A DNA stretch of 64,000 nt, from contig JALGSU010000021.1 of NCBI GenBank assembly GCA_029821735.1, forward strand, positions 124,001-188,000, in the 5' to 3' direction. The translations under genes were made by a program, and so were the position numbers. The stretch is from Candidatus Zipacnadia bacterium. GTDB lineage: Bacteria > Armatimonadota > Zipacnadia > Zipacnadales > UBA5352. Each line of letters opens with the position of its first letter. Within the stretch, counting starts at the first letter, position 1. Below, in pieces: positions 44,230 through 52,798 of this stretch. The notes beneath the pieces are model-generated. The model saw only the letters and a program-made list of their open reading frames with translations, was not told the DNA's origin and ran no database searches.

Positions 44230-45483
44230 TCAGGCCCCGAACTTGTGCGCAACGCCCATGTAATTGGTCAACACGTTCATGACTTCCATCCCGCGCAGGT
44301 GCCCGAGCGAGCCCTTCGATACCGCGCGCTCGCCGAATGTCGTCACGTCGTCGGGGCGCAGACCGTTGCCCACGAACGCGATAGGCACTGCGTCTCCAGA
44401 GTGATCCATGAGCGAGCAGGGAGTGCAGTGGTCGGCCGTGACCGCCAGAGTCGTCTTGTTCATGTCCAGCGTGTCCAGCAGGTAAGCGACGGCGCGATCC
44501 ACCTTGGCAATCGCTTCCATCTTCAACTTGCAGTCGCCGTCATGTCCGCCCAGGTCGGGGCATTTGATGTTAGCCAACACGAAGTCGTGGTCCTCGAGCG
44601 CAGCAACCACTGCGCGGGCGATGGCCGTCTCGTCCGTGTCCTGCCCTCCGGTCGCGCCCGCCACCTCGATGACGTCCATGTCGAGATACTTGCCCAGTCC
44701 TCGAACGAGGTCGACTTCGACGATCATGGCGCCGTTAAGACCATACCGATCTTCGAACGCCTGCAGATGGACTGCGGTGCCTGCGCCTCGCGGCAACGCG
44801 ACGTTCGCGGGCAGTTCGCCCGCCGCGCGCCGCGCGACGTTCACTGGATGCCCATCCATGATGTCATGGGCACGGCGCACGAACTCGTTGATTATGCGCG
44901 CGGTCTTTATCGCGGCGCTCGGACTCTCCGCGCCCTCGAGGGCCTCGCATCGCCAGTAGTCAACGCCCGCCTCGTGCGGATCCACTTCGCTGATCTCGTG
45001 GGAGAGATTCGGCCCCCGCAGAACCAGCGCCGCTCGGTGCTCCACCGACGGCTTGAAAATGATCTGTACGTCCTCGATCATTGACATGTTTGTGGAGATA
45101 GCGGCTGCGAGCTGGTCCGTACCTTCCTTGATCCGGCCGGCTCGTCGGTCGATGATCTTGTGGCCCTCGACCGTCGAGAAGTTGCAGCGGAACGCCACGT
45201 CGCCGGGCTTGACCTCGATACCGACGCCTCGGGCCTCGAATGGCCCGCGGCCTCGGTAGTACTCGAAGGGATCAAAGCCGAGGATGGACATGTGCGCCGT
45301 GTCGCTGCCCGCCGGAATGCCGGGGGCGATGGGGAACATCAGGCCAGTCTCACCGCGCGCGGCCACGGCGTCCAGCGCCGGTGTGGCCTGTGCCTCCAGG
45401 CTGGTCTGACCGTCCAGAGCCGGCACCGGGCGTCCGCCCATTCCGTCCCCAATGAAGATAACGCCTTTGGTTGCTTCGCTCAA
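44230..45483 (-). CDS. archaeal-type 2,3-bisphosphoglycerate-independent phosphoglycerate mutase (ApgM)-like
   Basis: 417 residues. The TTG at 45483 lies seven bases after GGAGG and gives MSEATKGVIFIGDGMGGRP, the proper start; an upstream ATG at 45504 lacks spacing. Alkaline-phosphatase-superfamily blocks are visible: FIGDGMGGRP (metal Asp), GSDTAHMSILGFDP (the nucleophilic Ser region), GGHDGDCKLK and VTADHCTPCSLMDHSGDAVP. ApgM-like proteins interconvert 3- and 2-phosphoglycerate; paralogues act on other phosphosugars, and the operon context suggests that possibility. First gene of the operon. Confidence 0.82.
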   Translation of the reverse strand: MSEATKGVIFIGDGMGGRPVPALDGQTSLEAQATPALDAVAARGETGLMFPIAPGIPAGSDTAHMSILGFDPFEYYRGRGPFEARGVGIEVKPGDVAFRCNFSTVEGHKIIDRRAGRIKEGTDQLAAAISTNMSMIEDVQIIFKPSVEHRAALVLRGPNLSHEISEVDPHEAGVDYWRCEALEGAESPSAAIKTARIINEFVRRAHDIMDGHPVNVARRAAGELPANVALPRGAGTAVHLQAFEDRYGLNGAMIVEVDLVRGLGKYLDMDVIEVAGATGGQDTDETAIARAVVAALEDHDFVLANIKCPDLGGHDGDCKLKMEAIAKVDRAVAYLLDTLDMNKTTLAVTADHCTPCSLMDHSGDAVPIAFVGNGLRPDDVTTFGERAVSKGSLGHLRGMEVMNVLTNYMGVAHKFGA

Positions 45484-45512
45484 GGGTCTTCCTCCATTCG
45501 TCATTTCCAGTG

Positions 45513-45559
45513 CGCGAAAGCGCTTCGCGATTGTACGACATCGCAAAGGGGCGAGTCAA
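45513..45559 (-). promoter_or_regulatory. promoter with LacI-type palindrome for the apgM operon
   Basis: On the minus strand TTGACT (45559-45554) and TACAAT (45535-45530) are spaced by 18 bases. Directly downstream, covering the expected transcription start, lies CGCGAAAGCGCTTCGCG (45513-45529): CGCGAA and TTCGCG arms around AGCGC, containing AAGCGCTT, which fits the AANCGNTT core of LacI-family operators (family knowledge). Confidence 0.7.
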
Positions 45560-45687
45560 GAAATGCCTGACTATGGGCGACCGCGCGCATATTCGAGCCG
45601 CGACCGGCTCAAGTTCGCGGACATGGCGCCGATATGGGGGGTGATCAGTGTAGACATCGCTATCATCGGTCAGGACGAGGCGCAGCG

Positions 45688-45969
45688 ATGAGACAGGCAC
45701 AACTCCGCGGCAGCAGGCGTGCGCGCATCTTGGTGGGCTTGGCGTTGTTCGGGTCGCTAACCACGGTCATGGTTCCCTGCTTCGGGCCCATGGGCGAGAA
45801 GGCCACCCAGCGAGCGAGCGTGTCGATCACTCTCCCGGCGCCCGACGTACCCGTTCCGGCGATGCCGACCGCCAGCGTGGGCGACCAGTACCATGACTGG
45901 TCGCGGATGGCATACCTGGTTGATGCCGGCGTCAGGCTCATCGGGACGCGTCAGAGCCCCACCCACTGA
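45688..45969 (+). CDS. small membrane-anchored or exported protein
   Basis: 93 residues from an ATG with GAGG seven bases upstream. A basic start (RQAQLRGSRRARI) and a hydrophobic stretch (about 14-32) precede a Pro/Ala-rich segment; a cysteine follows the hydrophobic stretch (MVPC), but the preceding residue is not the usual Gly or Ala for a lipobox. Codon use is consistent with coding (G or C mostly in third positions). No homologue is known to me. The gene stands alone between the divergent apgM operon and the convergent response-regulator gene. Confidence 0.45.
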   Translation: MRQAQLRGSRRARILVGLALFGSLTTVMVPCFGPMGEKATQRASVSITLPAPDVPVPAMPTASVGDQYHDWSRMAYLVDAGVRLIGTRQSPTH

Positions 45970-46081
45970 GAGCCCCCAGCAGCCACAGCCCAGTGCCCCA
46001 AAGACGTTACGATCCCCGAGGGACAAAGCGAAGCGCGCAGGTCGGATGGCCTGTGTGCTTGAGTATGCATTACGCTCGGGA

Positions 46082-46777
46082 CTAGGCGTCTGGCTCAAAG
46101 CGGTAGCCGAAGCGTGCGATGGTGAGGATGCGTCGCGGCTCGCGACCGTCTTCGTTGAGCTTGCGGCGCAGGCGGCCGATGTGCACATCGAGCGTGCGGG
46201 TGCGCACTCCTCGAGGGTATCCCCATACCATCTTCAGCAGGTCTTCTGAACTCACAGGCTGACCGGCGTTCTCGGCCAGCACCCACATCAGTCGGGCTTC
46301 CATGGGTGTGAGCTGCACGTCCTGGCCGTCGACGGTCAGGATGTGCGAATCTCGATCAACCGCAACATCGCCGAAATCCAGCACCCTCTCCTCGCTCAAA
46401 CGCGACGCGTGAGGGTCCGCGCGCCGCAGCGATGCTCGTACCCGTGCCATGAACTCCTCCGGATCGTACGGTGCGCAGATGTAGTCGTCCGCACCCAGCT
46501 CCAGCGCCAGAACCCGGTCCAGTTCGGACCGCCGGGCGCTCACGATAATCAACGGCGCTTCCGTATCCGTACGCAGGCGCCTGCAGACATCCAGACCGTC
46601 GATGTCGGGCTGAACGATGTCAAGAACGATCAGGTCGGGCTGGAGCCGTCGCTGCTTTGCGAGCGCTTCGCCTCCGGACCCGGCAATGCTTACGCGGTAG
46701 GGGCCACGCTCCAGTTCGTGGCGCATTCGCGCCGCGGTGAGCGGGTCGGCTGCGGCCAGTAGGACATCAGCTTGCAT
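46082..46777 (-). CDS. OmpR-type response regulator with degenerate receiver
   Basis: 231 residues, ATG after GAGGAG. A receiver domain (1-118) is followed by an OmpR-type winged helix (140-230; TPMEARLMWVLAENAGQPVSSEDLL, then RTLDVHIGRLRRKL). The phosphorylatable Asp53 (VLDI) is present, but the acidic pair that binds magnesium is replaced by Ala9-Ala10, and the conserved Lys by Ala102 (YICAPYDP). Such receivers usually work without phosphorylation. No histidine kinase is nearby. Target genes unknown. Confidence 0.88.
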   Translation of the reverse strand: MQADVLLAAADPLTAARMRHELERGPYRVSIAGSGGEALAKQRRLQPDLIVLDIVQPDIDGLDVCRRLRTDTEAPLIIVSARRSELDRVLALELGADDYICAPYDPEEFMARVRASLRRADPHASRLSEERVLDFGDVAVDRDSHILTVDGQDVQLTPMEARLMWVLAENAGQPVSSEDLLKMVWGYPRGVRTRTLDVHIGRLRRKLNEDGREPRRILTIARFGYRFEPDA

Positions 46778-46902
46778 TGGCGTCTCCTCGTGGATATACT
46801 CATGTGGTGCTGCGTGTCGTGGAACCGAAAGGGCTTAATATATATATCCGCCCCCGGGCGCTCACTCTTGAGCGCGTCGCGCGACGGTGAGGAGAAGTGA
46901 CG

Positions 46903-47892
46903 ATGGCCGGACACAAGACTCTGCATGTGGGCCTCGGGCCCATCGGCCGCGAGATCATCGCAGCGGCGACGAAGAGCGGCCGCTGCGAGCCCGTAGCAGC
47001 AGTCGATATCGATCCGGATATGACCGGCCGGACGCTGGCAGATATCATGCAGATCGATGGAGTTCCCGATGTGGTGGTCAGCGCGGACCTCGCCGAAGCG
47101 GCGGCCATCGCGGTCGAACAGGGCGCTACCGCTGCCCTGGTCGCCACCGGGTCGCACGTTGAGCAGGTTGCCCCGCAATTCGAGACGCTCATGGCGGCGG
47201 GACTGAACTGCGTGAGCACCTGCGAGGAGATGATCTTCCCCTGGCTGCGGGCTGATGCCGCCGCCGATGAGCTTGATGCCGCAGCGCGCGCGGCGGGCGT
47301 CAGCCTGCTCGGTGCCGGTGTGAACCCCGGGTTCGTGCTCGATCTGTTGCCCTTCGTGACTACGCGCGTGTGTCAGACGGTTTCGGCGATCTACGCCACG
47401 CGCATCGTCAACGGCAGCGTGCGTCGGCAGCAGCTTCAGGCCAAGATTGGCAGTGGCCTGAGCGAGGACGAGTTCCGCGCTCGTGCGGCCAATGACGCCA
47501 TCGGACACGTCGGTCTTGGCGAGTCGGCGGCACTGCTGGCGGACTCGCTGGGCTGGTCGTGGGACAACATCGAACAATCGATAGAGCCGGTCATCGCTGA
47601 TGTCGACGTAAAGACCGAGTACTTCGACGTCAAGCGCGGGCAGGTCCGGGGTCAGGCGCAGACGCTGAAACTCGTCGCGCCGCAGGGAGTCATCGAGATG
47701 GAGCTGATCATGGCGCTCGATGAGCCATCCATGGACGCTGTGCGCGTGGAGGGTGAGCCACCCGTCGAGTTGGTTGTCGAGGGCGGCATCCACGGCGACC
47801 GCGCGACTGCGGGCACGGTCATCAACTTCGTCACTCCGTGCATCAAGGCCGCACCTGGACTGCGCACGGTCACCGATGTCCCACTGAGCTAA
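46903..47892 (+). CDS. dihydrodipicolinate reductase-like / 2,4-diaminopentanoate dehydrogenase-like protein
   Basis: 329 residues from the ATG at 46903 (GAGGAGAAG upstream). The Rossmann start LHVGLGPIGREIIAAA and strand AALVATGSHVEQVAP, then VSTCEEMIFPW, match the N-terminal domain of DapB-like dehydrogenases, and the C-terminal half differs from DapB. Proteins of this size act as 2,4-diaminopentanoate dehydrogenases or unknown amino-acid dehydrogenases. It lies 31 bases before the TMTC-like gene. Specificity cannot be assigned. Confidence 0.7.
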   Translation: MAGHKTLHVGLGPIGREIIAAATKSGRCEPVAAVDIDPDMTGRTLADIMQIDGVPDVVVSADLAEAAAIAVEQGATAALVATGSHVEQVAPQFETLMAAGLNCVSTCEEMIFPWLRADAAADELDAAARAAGVSLLGAGVNPGFVLDLLPFVTTRVCQTVSAIYATRIVNGSVRRQQLQAKIGSGLSEDEFRARAANDAIGHVGLGESAALLADSLGWSWDNIEQSIEPVIADVDVKTEYFDVKRGQVRGQAQTLKLVAPQGVIEMELIMALDEPSMDAVRVEGEPPVELVVEGGIHGDRATAGTVINFVTPCIKAAPGLRTVTDVPLS

Positions 47893-47922
47893 GCGATGCG
47901 GGCGGGGGCAGGTGAAGTCGCG

Positions 47923-49671
47923 ATGAGCAGGGCGCAAGCCCCGGCGCGAAGAGCGCGTCTCATGACGCTTGTGGCGGCACTGATACTCGTGGCGGCTGTC
48001 ATAGTCGTCTACGGCCAGGTGCGCGGCTTCTCGTTCCTCATGTGGGACGATGACCGCAACGTCTACGAGAATCCGTTCCTCGTGCCTCTCACCGTGTCGG
48101 GCCTCTCCCATGTATGGACTGAGCCATACTTCGCAAGCTACCTGCCGGTCACGTACACGTTCTGGGGCGGAATCTCGCTGCTGGCCCAGTCCCCTGATCC
48201 CGCTTCAGGCATTCCGCTCGATCCCGCGGTATTCCACATCGCCAACCTGGTAATGCATGCCGCGGACACGCTACTGGTCTTCTGGCTCCTGCGCCTGCTG
48301 GTCGGCGCGGGGTGGCCGGCGTTCGTTGGCGCGGCTCTCTTTGCGGTGCATCCCTTGCAGGTGGAGACGGTCGCGTGGGTGAGCGGCATGAAGGACCTGC
48401 TAACGACCTTCCTCGGCCTGCTCGCCATCATCTGCTACCTGCGCTATTCGCGCGCTGATGCCGCCACACCCGTCCCAACCCGTCGGCTGTGGTACGCTCT
48501 TGGCCTGGGTCTCTACGTACTTGCGCTCCTGTCCAAGCCCTCGGCGGCGGCTCTGCCGCTCATCGCATGGGGCCTTGATACCGTGATGCTGCGCCGACGT
48601 GTCCGCGACGCCACCCTCGCGCTCCTGCCCTGGGCGCTGCTGGCGTTGCCGGTGCCGCTCATACTGCTTGCGGTGGACCCCGTCACGGTCTCGGTGGGCG
48701 CGCAGACTCCCTTCTGGCTCAGGCCGCTGATCGCCGGCGACGCGTTCGCGTTCTATCTCGGCAAGCTCCTCGCGCCTCACAATATGGGCTTTGATTACGG
48801 TCGTACGCTCCCCGTGCTGAGGGCGATGCCGTGGCTTTACGTGGCGTGGATCGTCCCCGCCTGTCTGGGCTGGATCTTGTGGCGTGTGCGGGGGAGATGG
48901 CCGTGGCTGACGGCTGGGGGCGCCTTGTTCCTCGCCGGCCTCGCGCCCATGCTTGGGCTGGTATCGATCCCCTTCCAGGAATACTCCACGGTCGCAGACC
49001 GCTATGTCTACATGGCGATGATGGGGCCCGCCTTGGCCGTCGCGGGCCTGCTGAGCACGTGGCCATCGCGCCGCCTGTTCGCGGCAGTTCTGCTCATCGT
49101 GATGCTCCTCGGGTTTCAGGCGTCGATGCAGACCATGTACTGGCGCAACGACGTGGCAGTTTTCGGGCATGCCCTGGAGATGAACCCAGCCAGCTGGGTA
49201 TCGTACGGGAACATTGGCGTGGCGCTGGTCAAGACGGGAGACTTTGGGCCAGCCATCCCTTACTTTGAGAAGGCCCTGGAGCTTCGACCTGACGCCATCG
49301 AGCCCCGACTGAATCTCGCGTCCGTCCTCCGAGCGGGGGGGCTCACTGACGATGCCATCGCGCACTTGCGCGAACTCGTGCCGCACTTCCCGGAGCGGGC
49401 CGACGTTCACGACTATCTCGCCTCAGCCCTCGAAGAGGGCGGCCAGGACGACGAGGCCCGCGAGCAGTGGGCAGAGGCGATACGGCTCGAGCCCCGCTTC
49501 GTCATGGCCTACTACAACTTGGCAATGTCGCAATACCGCGCCGGTCAGGTCGACGAGGCCATCGCCAACTTGCGCAACGCAGTGCGCCTGGCACCTGACT
49601 TCGAGCAGGCGCGCCTGTCGCTGGACGCTGTGCTGGCGGGTCGTGAGCCGCCTCCGCTGCGACAGCCTTGA
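47923..49671 (+). CDS. TMTC-like membrane protein with C-terminal TPRs
   Basis: 582 residues from the ATG at 47923. The N-terminal 400 residues have about ten membrane helices with the loop MWDDDRNVYENPF, the DD motif and HPLQVETVAWVSGMKDLL, both typical of TMTC/GT-C-type proteins related to protein O-mannosyltransferases. Residues about 415-565 carry four TPR units (SWVSYGNIGVALVKTGDF and similar). Bacterial members are probably membrane glycosyltransferases using lipid-linked sugars; the acceptor is unknown. It sits alone between a dehydrogenase and a nucleotidase gene. Confidence 0.8.
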   Translation: MSRAQAPARRARLMTLVAALILVAAVIVVYGQVRGFSFLMWDDDRNVYENPFLVPLTVSGLSHVWTEPYFASYLPVTYTFWGGISLLAQSPDPASGIPLDPAVFHIANLVMHAADTLLVFWLLRLLVGAGWPAFVGAALFAVHPLQVETVAWVSGMKDLLTTFLGLLAIICYLRYSRADAATPVPTRRLWYALGLGLYVLALLSKPSAAALPLIAWGLDTVMLRRRVRDATLALLPWALLALPVPLILLAVDPVTVSVGAQTPFWLRPLIAGDAFAFYLGKLLAPHNMGFDYGRTLPVLRAMPWLYVAWIVPACLGWILWRVRGRWPWLTAGGALFLAGLAPMLGLVSIPFQEYSTVADRYVYMAMMGPALAVAGLLSTWPSRRLFAAVLLIVMLLGFQASMQTMYWRNDVAVFGHALEMNPASWVSYGNIGVALVKTGDFGPAIPYFEKALELRPDAIEPRLNLASVLRAGGLTDDAIAHLRELVPHFPERADVHDYLASALEEGGQDDEAREQWAEAIRLEPRFVMAYYNLAMSQYRAGQVDEAIANLRNAVRLAPDFEQARLSLDAVLAGREPPPLRQP

Positions 49672-49781
49672 GCGCGTCCCACCTCTGCACTCAACAGAGG
49701 TCTAAGCCCCGGCAGCAGTGAATCCTCATAGCACAGACCTGCATCCGCGTGGTACAGCCGGTCCACACAGGAGGAATTGTC

Positions 49782-51260
49782 ATGCACCGCACGCTACGGT
49801 TGCTCGCGATCGTCGCGCTCGTTCTGCTGACGCTCACCTTTGCATCGGCCGACAAGATCACGCTGCTGCACTTCAACGATTTCCACGGCAACGTGGAGAT
49901 CCCTGACGAGGGCAAGCTTGGGGGCATCGCCCGCATCGCGGCCGCCGCCCAGCAAGTCAGGGACGCCAACTCCGCGGCCGGCGTAGAGACGCTTACGCTC
50001 ATCGCCGGCGACATCCTCCAGGGCACGCCCATGTCCACGCTCTTTCACGGTGAGGCCGACTTCAAGTGCCTCAATATCATGCCGGTCGACGCCATGTGCC
50101 TTGGCAACCACGAATTCGACTACGGCATGCCCAATCTGCACCGCCTCATCGAGATCGCCGAGTTCCCGTTGCTGTCCGCCAACATCAGGCGCAAGCTCGA
50201 TGACACACGCGTCTTCCCCGGTGTCGAGGTGCGCAGCTTTGGTGACGAGAAGGCCGTCATCATCGGACTGACCACTCCCGAGACCAATGTCACCACGATG
50301 CCCTCGAACGTGGCCAACATCACGTTTGAGGACCCCATCGAGGTGGCGCAGACTCTCTGTGACCGCATCATGGGCGAGCGCGACCATCTCATCATTGCCC
50401 TCACACACATGGGCTTCGACGAGGACATCAAGCTCGCGCAGGCCGTCCCCGACCTCGACGTGATCGTCGGCGGCCACAGCCACACCTACCTCGAGCAGCC
50501 CCGGATGGTCGGCAATACCCTCGTGGTCTCGGCCGAAGCGTGGGGCAAATACCTCGGCCAACTCGACCTCGATGTCACTGACGGTAAGATCACCGACAGT
50601 GCCTGGAAGCTCATCTCCATGGACGAGAACATCACCCCTCGCGAGGACGTTGCCGCCGTGGTCGCGTCCTACGTGGACAAGATGGGTGAGGCCCTGCAGC
50701 GCGTCGCGGGCGAGGCAGCAGTCGTCCTCGACGGCGAGCGGGCCAACGTGCGCAGTGGCGAGACGAACCTCGGGAATATGATTACCGATGCGATGCGCCT
50801 CGTGTCCGGAGCGCCGATCGCCATGCAAAACGGGGGCGGCATCCGTGCCAGCATCGACGCCGGCCCGATCACGCTCGAGGAGATTCTGACGGTGCTGCCC
50901 TTCGGCAACGAGGTGGCGACCGTCGAGCTGACCGGCGCGCAGATCATGGAAGTACTGGCGACCTCGGCCGCTCGCGAAAGGCCCGACGGTGGCTTCCTGC
51001 AGGTCTCCGGCCTCAAGGTCGTCATCAACGGCAACAAGCTCGAGTCCGTCACCATGGATGGCGCCCCGCTCGACCCCCGGAAGGTCTACCTCGTTGCCAC
51101 CAACGCCTTCCTCATGGAGGGCGGCGACGGCTTCGAGACCTTCACGCACGGCAAGAACCCCTACTACGTGGGAACAAAACTCGACACCTCGGTCGTCTCA
51201 TATCTGACCGAGCACGGGACCGTTGCTCCCGAAGTAGAGGGAAGGATCGTTATCAAGTGA
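49782..51260 (+). CDS. exported 5'-nucleotidase / UshA-type metallophosphoesterase
   Basis: 492 residues from the ATG at 49782, seven bases after AGGAGG. Signal peptide (TLRLLAIVALVLLTLTFASA). The calcineurin-like domain has LLHFNDFHG (D-x-H), GDILQGTP, LGNHEFDYG, ALTHMGFDED and GGHSHT; the C-terminal 5'-nucleotidase domain has NMITDAMR and MQNGGGIRASI, with the substrate-binding LPFGNEVATVELTGAQ. Such enzymes dephosphorylate external nucleotides to supply nucleosides, fitting the deoA-deoB pathway elsewhere in the window. Its stop overlaps the next gene (GTGA). Confidence 0.92.
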   Translation: MHRTLRLLAIVALVLLTLTFASADKITLLHFNDFHGNVEIPDEGKLGGIARIAAAAQQVRDANSAAGVETLTLIAGDILQGTPMSTLFHGEADFKCLNIMPVDAMCLGNHEFDYGMPNLHRLIEIAEFPLLSANIRRKLDDTRVFPGVEVRSFGDEKAVIIGLTTPETNVTTMPSNVANITFEDPIEVAQTLCDRIMGERDHLIIALTHMGFDEDIKLAQAVPDLDVIVGGHSHTYLEQPRMVGNTLVVSAEAWGKYLGQLDLDVTDGKITDSAWKLISMDENITPREDVAAVVASYVDKMGEALQRVAGEAAVVLDGERANVRSGETNLGNMITDAMRLVSGAPIAMQNGGGIRASIDAGPITLEEILTVLPFGNEVATVELTGAQIMEVLATSAARERPDGGFLQVSGLKVVINGNKLESVTMDGAPLDPRKVYLVATNAFLMEGGDGFETFTHGKNPYYVGTKLDTSVVSYLTEHGTVAPEVEGRIVIK

Positions 51261-52798
51261 AGAACGCTGGCATCGTGTTTATACTGGCATCTCTCCTGGC
51301 AGGTTCGGCTGCTTTCGGGCAGACGAACCTGCCAGTCTCGGTTCAGGCGGCGATCACCGACCTGGCCGGCTTCATCAACGTTCAGCCCGACCAGATCACC
51401 GTCGTGCACTTGGCGGAAGTCACCTGGCCTGACCCCTCGCTTGGCTGTCCGGAGCCTGGCAAAGCGTACGCGCAGGTGCTCGTGAAGGGCTACAAGGCCA
51501 TTCTCGAATCCGTCGGGCGGCGCTTCGAGTACCACACGGACATGACATCCCGTGCGGTGCGGGTCGCGCAGGCTGAAGTGACCCCGCCCACTGTGGCCAT
51601 ACCGGCGGTAGTGCCCGAGGTGGTAGGGAAAGCGATCGCCGATCTCAGCGCGAGGCTGCGCGTGGAAGCTTCCGAGATCAAGACAATCAGCTTCGAAGAC
51701 CATCTCTGGCTGGACGGATCGCTGGGCCTGCCAGACCCGGGAATGGTCTACACTAAGGCTATCGTGTCCGGGTATCTGGTCATACTGGGAGCCGGCGATC
51801 GGCAGTACGCCTACCACTGCAGCGAGACCGCGGCGCTCCTCGCCGGGCTGCATATATCCGCCGACGCGAAGCCAAGCGTACTCGCTCTGAACCGCACCGA
51901 GTGCCTCGATGGCAACAACTTCTTCGAGCTGGTCCGCATTGACCCGGAAAGTGGCGCGTCAGAAGTCGTCTTCCCGGCGCTCAGCAGCTTCGCGGTCACC
52001 CCCGACGGCAAGAGCCTCGCGGTCATCGTGCGCACCTCGCGCTCGGGACACAGCCTGTTGCTGGTTGACGGGGAGGGCGCGAGCACTGAGATCGACAAGG
52101 CCTTCGAGTTCGGCCCAATCTCCTGGAGCCCGCTCGGAGACAAGCTCGCATACTGGAAGCGACCGACCATCATGGCGGGCATGACTTCGCTGGAGATCTA
52201 CACTCCCGCCGTCCGCAGCCGCTACAGCATCACGCCCAAGGCCGAGGGCGAGTGGCACTCCGGCCCGATGGCGTGGACGCTCGACGGCCTGCTCTTCAAT
52301 GTGAATTTCGAGGGCCAGGGACCGCGAGCGCTCTTCTGGGACGGCACCGAAACCGCGGTTGTCGGCAAAGACTACACGGTGATGGGGTGGATCCCAAAGA
52401 CGAAGTCGGTGCTGGTGAAGCAGGAGGCGCAGGACGGCTCGGTAACGCTCGGCGCGCTTCGCGTCCCGGGAGATGCGGAGATCGTCCCGCTGATGCAGGC
52501 CTCCAGCATCATCTCTGCAGCGGCCGTGGTGGGCCAGAACGCAATTCTGGCAATCGCCACTGGTGCCAACACGCCGTTGGCGCTGACCAGAGTCACATGG
52601 GGTGGCAGCGTCGCCGAACTGATGCCAGTGCCGGGCGAGGATTCGGGCTTCGTCACCGTCGGACCCGCCAGCCGCTTGGTTACGCTGGGATACGTCGGCC
52701 CTGAGGATTCAGTGGTGGAGGTCCTGCAGATGGGGGAGACGCTGACGCCTCTGACCAAGCTGGACGCCTGTCCGGTCGCTTGGCCGATCGTGAACTAA
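51257..52798 (+). CDS. exported protein with two copies of a ~60-residue module and a propeller-like domain
   Basis: 513 residues, GTG start overlapping the nucleotidase stop. After a signal peptide, residues about 30-95 and 125-190 are repeats: DLAGFINVQPDQITVV...DPSLGCPEPGKAYAQVLVKGY and DLSARLRVEASEIKTI...DGSLGLPDPGMVYTKAIVSGY. This module, with W-D/P-SLG-x-P-x-PG core, is seen in many exported bacterial proteins. Residues 210-513 look like WD40/TolB-type beta-propeller blades (FAVTPDGKSLAVI, SWSPLGDKLAYW). Translation is coupled to the nucleotidase. Role unknown. Confidence 0.7.
   Translation: MKNAGIVFILASLLAGSAAFGQTNLPVSVQAAITDLAGFINVQPDQITVVHLAEVTWPDPSLGCPEPGKAYAQVLVKGYKAILESVGRRFEYHTDMTSRAVRVAQAEVTPPTVAIPAVVPEVVGKAIADLSARLRVEASEIKTISFEDHLWLDGSLGLPDPGMVYTKAIVSGYLVILGAGDRQYAYHCSETAALLAGLHISADAKPSVLALNRTECLDGNNFFELVRIDPESGASEVVFPALSSFAVTPDGKSLAVIVRTSRSGHSLLLVDGEGASTEIDKAFEFGPISWSPLGDKLAYWKRPTIMAGMTSLEIYTPAVRSRYSITPKAEGEWHSGPMAWTLDGLLFNVNFEGQGPRALFWDGTETAVVGKDYTVMGWIPKTKSVLVKQEAQDGSVTLGALRVPGDAEIVPLMQASSIISAAAVVGQNAILAIATGANTPLALTRVTWGGSVAELMPVPGEDSGFVTVGPASRLVTLGYVGPEDSVVEVLQMGETLTPLTKLDACPVAWPIVN

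Noticed and set aside
46690..48111. 473-codon minus-strand ORF
   Set aside because: Antisense to the dehydrogenase and TMTC-like gene starts; composition like other shadows.
49681..49701. Hairpin ACCTCTG/CAGAGGT before the nucleotidase gene
   Set aside because: Only seven pairs with no T-run; too weak to call a terminator.
49794..51149. 451-codon minus-strand ORF
   Set aside because: Fully antisense to the 5'-nucleotidase, which has all metal motifs.
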